DNA from: Hyphochytrium catenoides
Taxonomy: Eukaryota > Sar > Hyphochytriomycetes > Hyphochytriales > Hyphochytriaceae
NCBI GenBank assembly: GCA_900088475.1
Contig: FLMG01002747.1
Location: 1-16,176, forward strand
DNA: 16,176 nucleotides
Reading direction: 5' to 3'
Shown: piece by piece, positions 8,176-16,162 of the stretch
How the letters are laid out: each line of letters opens with the position of its first letter
Numbering within the stretch: the stretch's first letter is position 1
Program-made: the position numbers and the translations under genes
Notes under the pieces: generated by a model
What the model saw: the letters and a program-made list of their open reading frames with translations, nothing else
Told to the model about the DNA's origin: nothing
Database searches by the model: none

Positions 8176-9922
8176 TCTAAATCCCTATGGCCTCGTCTTC
8201 CTCGCAGGCGCCTAGCCTTTCCTCTCCATGTGGCACATTTTATGAACCTTGCTGCCTCCTTAACACGCTCTCTCTCTCTCCGTGTTTGTCTCTCTCTCTT
8301 GGTCTCACTTTCTCCAAATCGCTCATTCTCTCTTCTAGGCATACGGCTAGTGATCGCTCGCTCCGCGGTGATGATGCTGCGGGTTGGGAAGTACAAAGAG
8401 AGTGCCAAATACTTCTTCCACATCCTCGAAAGTCCGCCGAAGCCCTTCCAGAAAGATGAACTTCAGGTTGTCCCAGGAGGAACGTGGCGGAAAGAACAGG
8501 AGGAGAGAGAGAGACGGAGAGAGACAGAAATATTGACAGAAAGAGAGAGAGCAGAAAACGAGAAGGCACTGTTATATGCAGTTTGCTTCGCCTGCTCATT
8601 CTCCTCGGCCTCTCTTCTCCTCTGGTCCCTGGCTCTTTCCTTTACTACTCTCCACACCCTCTCTTTCCGTTCTTCTGAGCTGTGTGACTATTCTTCTCTA
8701 TCTCTAACACTCTCTCTATTGCCTCTCTCTCTCTTTCTCTCTATTCGTTTCTCCTTTCTCCGGCGAAGCTGTTGATCTCTATGGCCTATGAGCTAGATGG
8801 GGACCAAGAGATCGCTGAGGCGACATATCACGAGGCTTACGCCCAGAGAGTGGACAGAATAGGACTTCCAGGTAACAGCTTGGAGACTTGGCTCCTGATA
8901 ACAAGCAGCTTTGGCCACGCGACAGATAGAAGGGACTACACTGCATCGAAGCTAACTTGGCCCAAGAGAGAGAGAGAAAGAGAGAAAGAGAGAGACACAG
9001 AGAACTGAGACACACAGAGAGAGACAAAGAAAGAAGATGAATGCGAGGAAGATAGCGAAGAGAGCGAGATTAGGCAGGGAGCCATAGAGGATGGAAGCGA
9101 GAGAGATGAGAGCCACAGATAGAGGGAGATTGCGTAGTTGTGAGAAAGAGAAAGAGAGAGGAGGTATGAGCTCGAGTGAGATGGTACTGGTACAGAAAGC
9201 GCAGCAATGCCAGCAGCCACAAAATATGGTTTCATCCTTGTCCTTTCCTCTGTACAACTCTAACTCTCTTTCCTATGCGTTGTCTGGTCTGCTTCCTGTT
9301 CTCACTTCCTTTCTCAGGAGTTCTGGGGCTCTCTTCAGCGGAAGCGTGGCATCGTTCCTCTCGCATGTGGCTGAGTCAAGCCGAGGAATGGGAGAGGAGG
9401 AGGGAATTCTCTATCGCCGAGCTGGCTTATGAGAGATACCTGAAGCTTGTTGAGGGAGGAGAACAGTGCGATATGCCGCTGGAAACGCTCTGGATGAAGA
9501 GAGCGGTACGTACGGGTGGGAAAGATGAAGGCAGGAGAAAGAAGAAAGGAGGAAATAGAGCTTGATGAGGTGGAAGAGGAGTGGCCAGATAAAAAGAGAG
9601 ACGGACGAGAAAGGAGAGTGTTATTTTTTCTTTGCTCTCTAGAGGAAATGCCCCCCGGTCTCTCTCCCTGTTCGCTTAGGCATATGGATGACGAAAGTTC
9701 TCATCATTAAGATGCACACGTTTTAACTCTCTCTCGTTTGTCGCTCTCTCTCTCTCTCTCTCTCCGTCTGGATTGAACTTGTGGCCTCAGCTCTGTTACT
9801 ATCATATGGACAAGCAGGAGCAACTGCATCTCTGCATTGATAAAGCACTCGATCTCAAGAGTTTCTTCGACAGAGCGAGAGAGAAGCTCGCACATGCAAC
9901 CAAAAGAAAGAAGGGACCCTAG
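120..9922 (+). CDS. Large coiled-coil/TPR protein, 16 exons in window, 5' partial
   Basis: Spliced CDS: join(120-255, 622-884, 1256-1684, 2083-2303, 2569-4378, 4658-4718, 4902-4997, 5373-5435, 5925-6169, 6595-7211, 7748-7836, 7966-8028, 8339-8466, 8769-8871, 9318-9505, 9791-9922), ending in TAG at 9920-9922. The exons total 4644 nt, one uninterrupted frame of 1547 residues. Every junction is GT-AG and phases match across all 15 introns. The first exon has an acceptor at its left edge, so the start codon lies outside the window. Residue numbers here count from the first codon in the window. Order: small helical segment (1-45), charged coiled coil (about 46-565), helical module (567-610), long Glu/Arg/Lys helix (611-800), Ser-rich linker (about 830-945), Trp-rich block (about 985-1060), basic then acidic region (about 1117-1264), TPR hairpins (about 1315-1540). 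The family is not recognised. A scaffold or adaptor role is inference from TPRs and coiled coil. Individual boundaries could move by a few bases, but the global frame is well supported. Confidence 0.85.
508..576 (+). repeat. Long (CT)n microsatellite in intron 1
   Basis: About 58 nt of pure CT dinucleotide followed by a short interrupted tail. It lies in intron 1 (256-621), about 50 nt before the chosen acceptor. Confidence 0.95.
1104..1229 (+). repeat. Imperfect tandem duplication with an 18-nt inverted repeat in intron 2
   Basis: Two copies of a (GA)n-AAGCAGAG-A-rich-ATTGAC unit, about 50-58 nt each, sit side by side (first at about 1110-1163, second at about 1168-1214). In addition, 1146-1163 (AAAAGCGATTGACTCTTA) is exactly reverse-complementary to 1212-1229, with a 48-nt loop. 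The right arm ends 26 nt before the intron 2 / exon 3 boundary at 1255/1256. Confidence 0.85.
2372..2391 (+). repeat. (CT)n microsatellite in intron 4
   Basis: Uninterrupted CT dinucleotides over about 20 nt, followed by interrupted pyrimidine tract up to the exon 5 acceptor. Confidence 0.85.
2569..4378 (+). other. Exon 5: central helix, helical module and Ser-rich linker
   Basis: This 1810-nt exon is the largest in the gene. Its first base completes the Arg codon left open by exon 4 (acceptor ttcaag at 2563-2568), giving R-WLQEDRERKR. It ends AAG/GTGAGT. Residues 567-610 form a less charged helical module containing LLETLSEESLSF. About 190 residues of E/R/K-rich helix follow, then a related segment with LAEEEVQRIF at about 803-829. 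The last third switches abruptly from purine-rich to pyrimidine-rich DNA and encodes a Ser/Leu/Pro-rich, probably disordered linker with an eight-fold four-residue repeat. The CT-rich tract at 4011-4057 looks like an intron end, but the nearest GT would give a 62-nt intron that breaks the frame, so it is read as coding. Confidence 0.8.
4187..4282 (+). repeat. Coding 12-nt tandem repeat (Ser-rich) in exon 5
   Basis: Eight units of 12 nt encode [L/V]-S-S-[T/A/S], for example LSSTLSSAVSST. The unit is built from TCT codons with GCT/ACT alternation, so it is pyrimidine-rich on the sense strand, unlike the rest of the exon. It lies in the predicted disordered linker. Confidence 0.85.
5014..5039 (+). 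repeat. (CT)n microsatellite in intron 7
   Basis: About 26 nt of CT dinucleotide just inside the intron following the non-consensus donor GTCATT at 4998; followed by a further interrupted CT tract to about 5070. Confidence 0.85.
5799..5888 (+). repeat. Interrupted (CT)n tract in intron 8
   Basis: Pure CT at 5799-5828, followed by CTCTGTCTC variants. The whole tract precedes the exon 9 acceptor cttcatag at 5917-5924. Confidence 0.85.
6595..7211 (+). other. Exon 10: basic patch plus strongly acidic region
   Basis: The acceptor cgacacccag is followed by CCAAAG in phase 0, giving IIELLH-PKYSAGLSRYHRLR at the junction with exon 9. Residues from about 1117 are Lys/Arg-rich, including KPRKRRGRRP near residue 1152, which resembles a nuclear localisation signal. 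A Ser/Pro stretch follows, then about 55 residues that are almost only Glu, Asp, Ser and Gly (about 1210-1264). The exon closes with a hydrophobic helix containing LARHLAWSYVTLWRIS, which leads into the TPR part. It ends two bases into a codon before GTGAAT. The basic and acidic tracts suggest disorder and possible nuclear or nucleic-acid/histone contacts, but that is inference from composition only. Confidence 0.75.
7748..9922 (+). other. Exons 11-16: C-terminal TPR repeats and stop codon
   Basis: Exons 7748-7836, 7966-8028, 8339-8466, 8769-8871, 9318-9505 and 9791-9922 join in frame to about 230 residues of paired helices. TPR-like units: LAGFYEEAGKFRKALDIFSK followed by FIPQYP (spans exons 11-12); VMMLRVGKYKESAKYFFHIL (exon 13); LLISMAYELDGDQEIAEATY (exons 13-14); ERRREFSIAELAYERYLKLV (exon 15). 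A weaker fifth unit is ALCYYHMDKQEQLHLCIDKA (exons 15-16). The G/A at position 8, Y/F at 11, A at 20 and P at 32 of the TPR consensus are visible in the first unit. TPRs are protein-protein interaction modules. The protein ends with a basic tail, KRKKGP, and TAG. That the repeats only appear after splicing, across matching phases, is strong evidence for the exon model. Confidence 0.85.
8114..8175 (+). repeat. Long (CT)n microsatellite in intron 12
   Basis: More than 50 nt of uninterrupted CT dinucleotide within intron 12 (8029-8338), the second-longest pure array in the window. Confidence 0.95.
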
Positions 9923-10524
9923 AACCTACCAAGGCCCGAGCAAGAGCACCTGAGAAAGATATTATTAAGTACAGATAGCAGCTCTCCACCCCAGAGAGAG
10001 AGAACCACATAGAAGAGCTCTGAATCTGTCCTCCGAAGGGAGTCGAGAACGAGGAAGAGAGATACTCTTGACTACTAGGACGAGAGGGAGAGGTGACGCA
10101 CTCCCTCATCGCAGCTATTTATTCAATATTTATTACTCCCTTTCCTAGTTACGGCGGTACCAATGGCCGTCACCCGAGGAGTCTCTCCGGAATGAGAGAG
10201 GCATGAAAAGACAAAGACAGAGAAACACAAGCTCTCGTGCAAGGCGAGAGAGAGTGATGCCTTCAGACAACTGTGGTCTTTCTCTTCAGACTGAACCATT
10301 GCTAGCTTTTCCCCTCAGACTTGAATCTTGGGTTACGGGAGGGGAAACAACAAGACGCTGAAAGAGTTGAGCGGACAAAGAGAGCTAGAATGGCCGGAGT
10401 AGTCTCTTTTGCTGCATCCCTCCTCCAGCTGAGTGCGATACTCTTAACGAAAAGAGGCAGAGAATAACCCTTCTCTCCTGTTCTTCCTTTTCCTCTCGGT
10501 CTGTAGAGCACCAGAGCCAGAGTC
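9923..10524. other. Convergent intergenic / 3' UTR segment
   Basis: 602 nt separate the two stop codons. Composition is less repetitive than in the introns. Apart from the AATAAA pair for the minus-strand gene I see no ORF, RNA gene or repeat worth calling. It probably consists mainly of the 3' UTRs of both genes. Confidence 0.5.
10118..10134 (-). terminator. Two AATAAA polyadenylation-like signals for membralin
   Basis: The + strand carries TTTATT at 10118-10123 and 10129-10134, that is, two AATAAA hexamers on the minus strand about 390-400 nt after the membralin stop. This would give a 3' UTR reaching to within about 200 nt of the stop codon of the convergent coiled-coil/TPR gene. No AATAAA was seen on the + strand downstream of 9922. 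Whether this organism uses AATAAA is not known. Confidence 0.35.
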
Positions 10525-13500
10525 TTAGGCATTCCTGTCTCGGTCCTCTAAGTGGAGGTTTTCCTCCGTCTGTGACTGCAATAATCGACGTCGTGAGAGA
10601 GCAAACACTGCTTCTAAAGCACTTTCCTCCCTCCGCCCGCTGTCCTCGTCCTGGACTTGTCTTTGAACCGCCCGGAAAGGAGAGATAGTCCTTGTTGTCT
10701 CGATACTGCTAGTTCTTTGTCTGCTACTGGTGATGGACGAACTAATCGTGGACGAGGAGCGTCCTCTATCCGCTGTAGGGACTGCGTCTCCTTCTCCTCT
10801 GACCGGAGGAGAGGAGAACGACGCCACATTCGGAGGTCTTCCATAGGTGAGTGAGCCAATCTCTCTTGGTTGGTCTATAGATACTCTCCCGCTTTGAAGA
10901 GCAGGCACCTCATGGCGATTCCAGAAGAACATCATAGAATGAAACAAAAAGAGAACCGTCGAGATCAGGACTAGGTAAGAAAAGCCAAAGGGAAAGGAAA
11001 AGAAGTAGATGTGAAAGAGAGAGAAGTAGTAGAACATCGCACGAGGAAAGAACCGCACACTGGTCCTAGTCCGCACACTCACTACAGAGAAGAGCTCACA
11101 GAGCCAGACAAGAGAAAGAACCATAAATGCGAGTAGCTGATCGTTGAAGAACTCGAAGAGGAAGAAGAGAATGCCCACGACGATCGGGACGAAAACTAAG
11201 CTTTCTACCACGTGCGTGAAGATCAGAGGGCCGTAGGGAAGACGGTTCCTCACATGGTGCTGAAGGAGAAAAGTGAACTTCAGCATTCTCTCTTGGGTCT
11301 CTCTTAACGTGAAAGAGATGAGTGTCGTGATCGTAAAGAAGAGAAAGAGCGTCGTGATGAGCACGCCCAGCTTAAAGACGAAGAAAGTCTCTCCACTGGC
11401 AGTGGATGCTCGGAACTCGGAGGCGTAGTTGAGACTGATGAGCTCTTTGGAAACAGCGTTGTAGAGAAAGCCCCTTCCTCCATATAAATGTATGAGGTTG
11501 TTCACAATAATCGTGTCATAGCCAATAACGTTCTCCAGCAGGATCTGGAGGAAAGGGCCGCCTACAATGGCGGGCGAAAGACAGAAACGAGGGATTTAGA
11601 GAAGGAAAAGAGATATGCTGTCAGACAAGCTGGGCAGACGGCCAGAGCCAGACCTATTATCCGCCCCACCTGTGACTGTTTTTGGGAGAGAGAAGCAGCG
11701 AACGCGAGCGAGATAGAAGAAAGGAGAGATGAACAGGACAAGATAACTCTGGAAGACATGAGAGAAAGTCCGTTAAGGGTATCCAACTCTGCATTCAGGC
11801 CGATCATACAATCTGGAGAGGTCATCATGGGGAAGGAAAGGAGACGAAGAGCGGCAGGAGAGAGAATTCTGCGAGACAAGATGAACTCACTCACCAATGC
11901 AGTGCTGATCACTTCGTAGAGTGATCTTCTTGGTGGTGACTCCATGAGAGGCTCTCAGCGTCTCTCTCATGACTAGATAGCTCTTTTCGAGGCTGAAGAG
12001 GTATGTAGGACGCGATATCAGCAGGTCCACTAGGTTCTCATGAAGTCCAGCAGCTGAAGGGCAGACGGCTTTCTTTTCTGCCATATTCTGCAGGCTCTGT
12101 CCAAGGTCACCCCATCCATAGTCAGTGCATTTGGTGCACTTTCTTTCTTCTTCCTTTTGAGGTTGTGTCTGGCTTTCTCCGTCGTTGCAAGGGAGACGGC
12201 GGCTCACAGACCCAAACGCTGCAGGGCTCCTGGCCCACTCTAGGGCCTCTACAAAGGAACGAAGGATGCTGTACAGAATCCAGGTCCCGTCATTTACTGT
12301 AAGAGGTCCTGCTTCTCCCCTCGTTCCCCCGTTCCCTGGTGTGACTTCTCCTCTTTGCCCTAACATTCTCTTTGACAGATCTGTAGCGACACGACTGAAG
12401 CGGCCATCGATCTGCAAAAGCAAGAGCAAGGTCATGGTCATACAGAGGAATCATAGACAAGGTAACAACACAAGGGGCTCGTCAGAGTAGTGGATGAAGC
12501 TTATCTTCACGATAGGCCGTCTACATAACAAAAGAGGACCGGGGATAAAATGAAGAGGTAAAAAAGACAAATTATTTATCACAATCTAGCTCATACGCAA
12601 GGCCTATGCATGGGAGCCGGTGTCAGAAGCTGGACGTGCCCAAGGCACACCAAGACTACAGGGAGACAGAGAAAGAAGAGAGCAACAGGGAAAATGAGCG
12701 TGCCAAAGCTTTGTTAGGCCTTACTCTGATCTCTAGAATGTGAGCCGTTAGTGGGTCACTACTCCGCGAGCTGGACAGGTTACTTTGTAGCGCGGGGCCC
12801 AAGCAGCCTGGACTTCCCAATGGGCTTATAAAGGAGAGATGCAGGTACGCCACAAGAAGGACAGAGAGAAGAGCGAAAAGGAGGACACTATATTCCATAG
12901 CCCGTCGGAACTGTCTCCAGCAAAACGCCCCGTCAAAGAAGAAAGGGTGGAGGGGTCATGGGTAGAAAGGAAGATATGTTGTCGAGAAGGAAAAGGAATG
13001 CAGGCACAACGGCGGAAAAAGGAGTCAGTCAAGTACCACGGGGACCGTGTTAACGCCCGCTGTTCTCCTAACCAGTCCTGTTCAGTCTTCCGGATCTCTC
13101 GCCTCTCTCTCTCATCATGGCATTGTCTCTTCAATCTCTCTATCTGCTCTCTCCCGAAAAAATCTTCTCTCCTCCTATCTTCTCCCGTTCCTCTTGGTGG
13201 GCTCCACTCTCCCAGTAGAAGCCATCATAGACGATAAGACCAGGAGCTTTTACCTTGGGGCCAATGTACTTCGTCACCGTCGAGACGAAGCGCGTGTGAA
13301 GCCTAAAGAAAACCTGCTCCATGCCTCGTGACGTGTCAAAGTTCACATAAGTCAAAGGCGTAGATGGAGGGAGCTCCCATTCCCCACTCTCTCCCTCTCT
13401 TTCCGTCTCGCTCCTCCTATCATCGGCTCCTGCGGCAGCCCTAGCTCTAAAGGTCCCCATATTTCTGTCGCCGGAAGGCTGGCCCCCGATTGGTCCCGGA

Positions 13501-13733
13501 GTTCCATATGATTGGGACAGTGCGCTTGCCCATTGGTTGCCACCAATTTGCAGCGGATGAGAGGCGCTGACAGCCTCTAAAGAGGAGTAAGAGAGAGAAG
13601 GAGTTGAAGAGTCCGAAGTGCCAGTCAGCTGCCCGCCTCCGCCAGAGGAGACGGACGCGCTATCTTCCCCTATTGCAGGCCCTGCCATGCTTGGCACTGT
13701 GCGGCTAAGGTTACCAAAGTAAATGGAACTCAT
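10525..13733 (-). CDS. Membralin (TMEM259 family), four exons
   Basis: Spliced CDS on the minus strand: exon 1 13733-13254, exon 2 12910-12725, exon 3 12411-11895, exon 4 11561-10525 (TAA at 10527-10525). Introns of 343, 313 and 333 nt have donors GTAAAA, GTAAGG and GTGAGT and pyrimidine-rich acceptors. The product is 739 residues. Family match from memory: FRRAMEYSVLL plus TM1 (about 169-185) ending near PGC; luminal DQHCIG (animal form DQCFGD); LLENVIGYD; EFFNDQLLAFM; HSMMFFWNRHEVPAL (animal HSMIYFFHHYELPA). Further TM segments lie at about 454-479, 508-530, 536-557, 570-586 and 588-608. The large loop between TM1 and TM2 holds a CTKC pair and an NLS glycosylation site, consistent with an ER-luminal domain. 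In animals membralin works with RNF185 and TMUB1 in ER-associated degradation. Start: the first ATG after an in-frame TGA at 13772-13770. The N-terminus (about 130 residues, Ser/Gly-rich) and the Ser/Arg-rich C-tail are low complexity. Confidence 0.93.
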
Positions 13734-13789
13734 AGCTTTCTGGCATAAGATCTCAAGTTCCCGTGCAGGTCATCCTCTAAGTGCGCCAT
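13730..13789 (-). other. Upstream ORF overlapping the membralin start codon
   Basis: On the minus strand an ATG at 13789-13787 opens a 19-codon frame (begins MAHLEDDLHG) whose TGA stop (13732-13730) overlaps the membralin ATG as ATGA. If the transcript starts upstream of 13789, this would be a classic overlapping uORF that could reduce or gate membralin translation. Whether it is transcribed is unknown; a TATA-like motif at about 13815-13822 could place the start site right at the uORF ATG. Confidence 0.35.
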
Positions 13790-13814
13790 CCCTGAAGTGG
13801 GTTTAGCCCTGAGA

Positions 13815-13822
13815 CTTATAAA
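13815..13822 (-). promoter_or_regulatory. TATA-like motif upstream of membralin
   Basis: The sequence cttataaag contains TATAAA on the + strand and TTTATAAG on the minus strand, about 85 nt before the membralin ATG. Its position fits a core promoter for membralin, but TATA-like strings are common by chance and no initiator was identified. It could equally serve a divergent + transcript. Confidence 0.2.
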
Positions 13823-14120
13823 GAGACGAATCTATTCAGCTGCTGAGTATCAGAGGAACCAAACCCGGTCGTCCACAAACCTTAGGAAAGAATAGTTTGC
13901 GATCCTTCCACCTCCACTATCGGGATAATTGGCGGTTGGAAGTGGAGAAGCGTGGCCAGCCCCAGAGCTGGAGACGGCGACAATGGATTTGTTGTGCCTT
14001 TATCTACCCGCAACTCAGCGGCATGTCCTGATGGTTTTGCCTTCCTCCTTCCGCCCCTCAGCCTTCTCATGTGACTGCTTCCCTATCTCTTGACGATGAC
14101 TGTTCCTCTTGCATGGACAG

Positions 14121-14522
14121 GAGGAGCATCAGAGTGCACAGCACACAGCAGGAGGAGTCAACAGGTCTCCTAGCGATGCTGTTGACCTTCTAAACTCCTG
14201 CTCCGTGAAGATGAGAGCCGCCAGGCAGCAGCAGCAAAGATCAACAAAGAAAGACAGACAGTCCGTGTACAACCGGCAACACGGTACATCCAGCCCCTCG
14301 GAGATATCAGAAGAGAAGGAAGAGCGAGAGAGAGAGAGAGGAAACAGAGAGGAAGAGAAATGTACTGGGCAGAAGGGGAAAAGGACAGGACAGAGGAGAG
14401 ACAGAGAGAGACAGAGAGAGAGAGATTGCCGGGAGAGAGATAAGCGGGGGACAGAAGAATGTTCCTGTCCAGATAGCCCATTGAGACCCATAAGGGTAAA
14501 CAATCTAAAGGACTTTGTATAA
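14121..14522 (+). CDS. Possible terminal exon of an unidentified + strand gene
   Basis: After a plausible acceptor (tgcatggacag, AG at 14119-14120) the frame is open for 133 codons and stops at TAA 14520-14522. It contains a non-repetitive part (DAVDLLNSCSVKMRAARQQ) and then an E/R-rich part like the sense-strand exons of the large gene. No upstream exon or start codon in the 13734-14120 interval could be joined convincingly, and the product resembles nothing I know. It could instead be the 5' flank of membralin read on the wrong strand, since GA-rich DNA gives spurious open frames here. Treat as a candidate only. Confidence 0.25.
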   Translation, partial: EEHQSAQHTAGGVNRSPSDAVDLLNSCSVKMRAARQQQQRSTKKDRQSVYNRQHGTSSPSEISEEKEERERERGNREEEKCTGQKGKRTGQRRDRERQRERDCRERDKRGTEECSCPDSPLRPIRVNNLKDFV

Positions 14523-15734
14523 ATACATAAAAGATTCTACTCTTTTATAGGCTTGGTGTTAAAATGGCCTTTTATTCTGTTATAAAACTACTCTTTTGGA
14601 GGGAATTGAGGAAGAGAGTGCGTACTTGTTTACATAGTACACTGTACCTTCATAGTGTAACTATCAGTTATATGACGTCTGAGGTAAGTACTGTCAATCA
14701 GTTCCCTAACCAGTCCCGACCTGACTGCTCCTCAAGTACAAGTACAATTTTGGGAAGTAGTTCCTAGCCTTTACATACAATAGAATGCTCTATATGAAGA
14801 AGGGTGAGAGATAACTCTGTTACCCAGGAGACCTTGCATTACATCCTACACCCCCTTCTCGGTTTCCAAATAGAGCATTTGGCATAACCTCACATAAACT
14901 TTGCAAAATTCCTTATATACCATGACGTTATCGAGGACATCGACGAAGGACCGAACCGAAAGGGTGACGCACATCAGGAAACTTCTTCTCTTCCTCACCC
15001 TGACAAGTACCAAGTCTCTCTACTTATCAGAAGTAGAAAATTCAACACTTATACTTGGGTTCTGCATGATGAATTGACTCACATCCGCCTCGTCACGTCC
15101 CCTTACTTTTACAGTATACATATTCTACAGCCACTAGCCGTGGTGGTATCTACAGCCCAGTAGTGCAGGGAAAGGTGCGGGCAGGGAACAGCCAATATTC
15201 TCTGTCCTGCAATGACGTAAGGCTGGAGATGGTAATCCATAGTTTTCCCTTAGTCTGTGCAATGAGAATGTGGTCCTGGGTCAGCCAGCTTCCAGGAGCC
15301 GTTGCTGCAGGGCTTCTATCTCTCGTGGAGTCAAAAGGGGTCAAAGGGGGTAGTAGTAGTAGTCTGTCTCTTATTTGGCGTGTGAAGTCTTGGGTAGTAG
15401 TAGTAGTAGGCTTTATATCCTCTTGTTTTCTTGGGTTACTGGTTGCTCCACTTGGTAGTTATTCACCTAATTGTACCAGTAAAGGTTCTACCAGTGTATT
15501 TGTACCAGTAGGCAACACACCTGGTTAGGCGTACTAGGACGACGGGTCAATAAGTGTCGCCTTGAGGCCAAAGCTAATAATACGTAACGCTACGGCTAGA
15601 CATTAGACATACAGAGGCCACAAATCATCTCCAGTCTCCTCCTTCAGTAGTCTATAGATAAAAAATGAGGAGAACTACTACTAGTCCTTCAATAGGCCAT
15701 AGTCGATGTTCTGACGGAATAAAAGGATGTGACA
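14523..15734. other. Region without recognisable genes
   Basis: About 1.2 kb with a more even, AT-richer composition than the rest. Open frames at 14564-14767 and 15163-15528 on + and 15344-15150 on - show no motif, codon pattern or splice context that I can support. Small features: a threefold (T/C)TACCAGT motif at 15473-15511, an 8-nt inverted repeat TTACTGGT (15436) / ACCAGTAA (15475), and the TAG arrays. No tRNA or rRNA was seen. Confidence 0.4.
15351..15409 (+). repeat. Two short (TAG)n trinucleotide arrays
   Basis: TAG repeats at 15351-15362 and 15395-15409, separated by about 32 nt of unique sequence. They lie in the gene-poor right end and contrast with the CT/GA repeats elsewhere. 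Confidence 0.8.
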
Positions 15735-15923
15735 GTCACAAGACTAAGCACATGTTATCTGTTATGGTTCCCTCGCCCTCCGACGCCGCTGCTTTAGAAG
15801 GATTACTGCGTACAATAATGAAGAAAGTCTCATCGCTTTCTACGTGTCGTCGTGCTCCCACTTTGCCCCTCATCACCCGGCGTTCAGTCTGCGTCGCTAC
15901 TCCCCTACATGCATAGCTTCGGA
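15735..15923 (-). CDS. Possible 3'-terminal exon of an unidentified minus-strand gene
   Basis: On the minus strand, after an acceptor-like ctttcttag (AG at 15925-15924), the frame reads RSYACRGVATQTERR... through DETFFIIVRSNPSK to TITDNMCLVL and a TGA near 15738. Composition is balanced and protein-like. The overlapping + frame (15665-15916, 83 codons) is a competing reading, so strand is uncertain. I do not recognise the protein, and no upstream exon in the window can be joined in phase. Confidence 0.22.
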
Positions 15924-15947
15924 CTAAGAAAGGTTATCTCACTAGTC

Positions 15948-16162
15948 AGTCTTCCTCCTGTGTAAATTTTGTACGTCACAGCGCGAAGATGCTTTCCAAA
16001 CTAGTCGTCCAAAGTTAAAACCCTTTGATAATCCACAGCGCTTTTTTATGGCTCGTTTACTCTGTTCCCCCTTCTCCTCTCTATCCCGCAGTCTCCTAGA
16101 ACTATCTCCCGCCGTCTCCCATCCCTTCTTTTTCGCGCTCTCTCTGTCGCCATCTCTCTCTC
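15948..16162 (-). other. Open frame on minus strand at the window edge, possible exon
   Basis: A stop-free frame of about 71 codons runs from about 16162 down to a TAG near 15948. It includes GWETAGDSSRRLRDREEKG and LSKGFNFGRLVWKASSRCD, which are less repetitive than typical spurious frames here. A GT at 15974 could be a donor, but joining to the downstream frame at 15923 would need a 51-nt intron in the wrong phase. Only continuation beyond the window could decide. Confidence 0.18.

Noticed and set aside
15163-15528. 121-codon + ORF in the right end
   Set aside because: No recognisable motif, hydrophobic patches partly encoded by the TAG array, and a competing ORF on the other strand; no support for coding or for a transposon.
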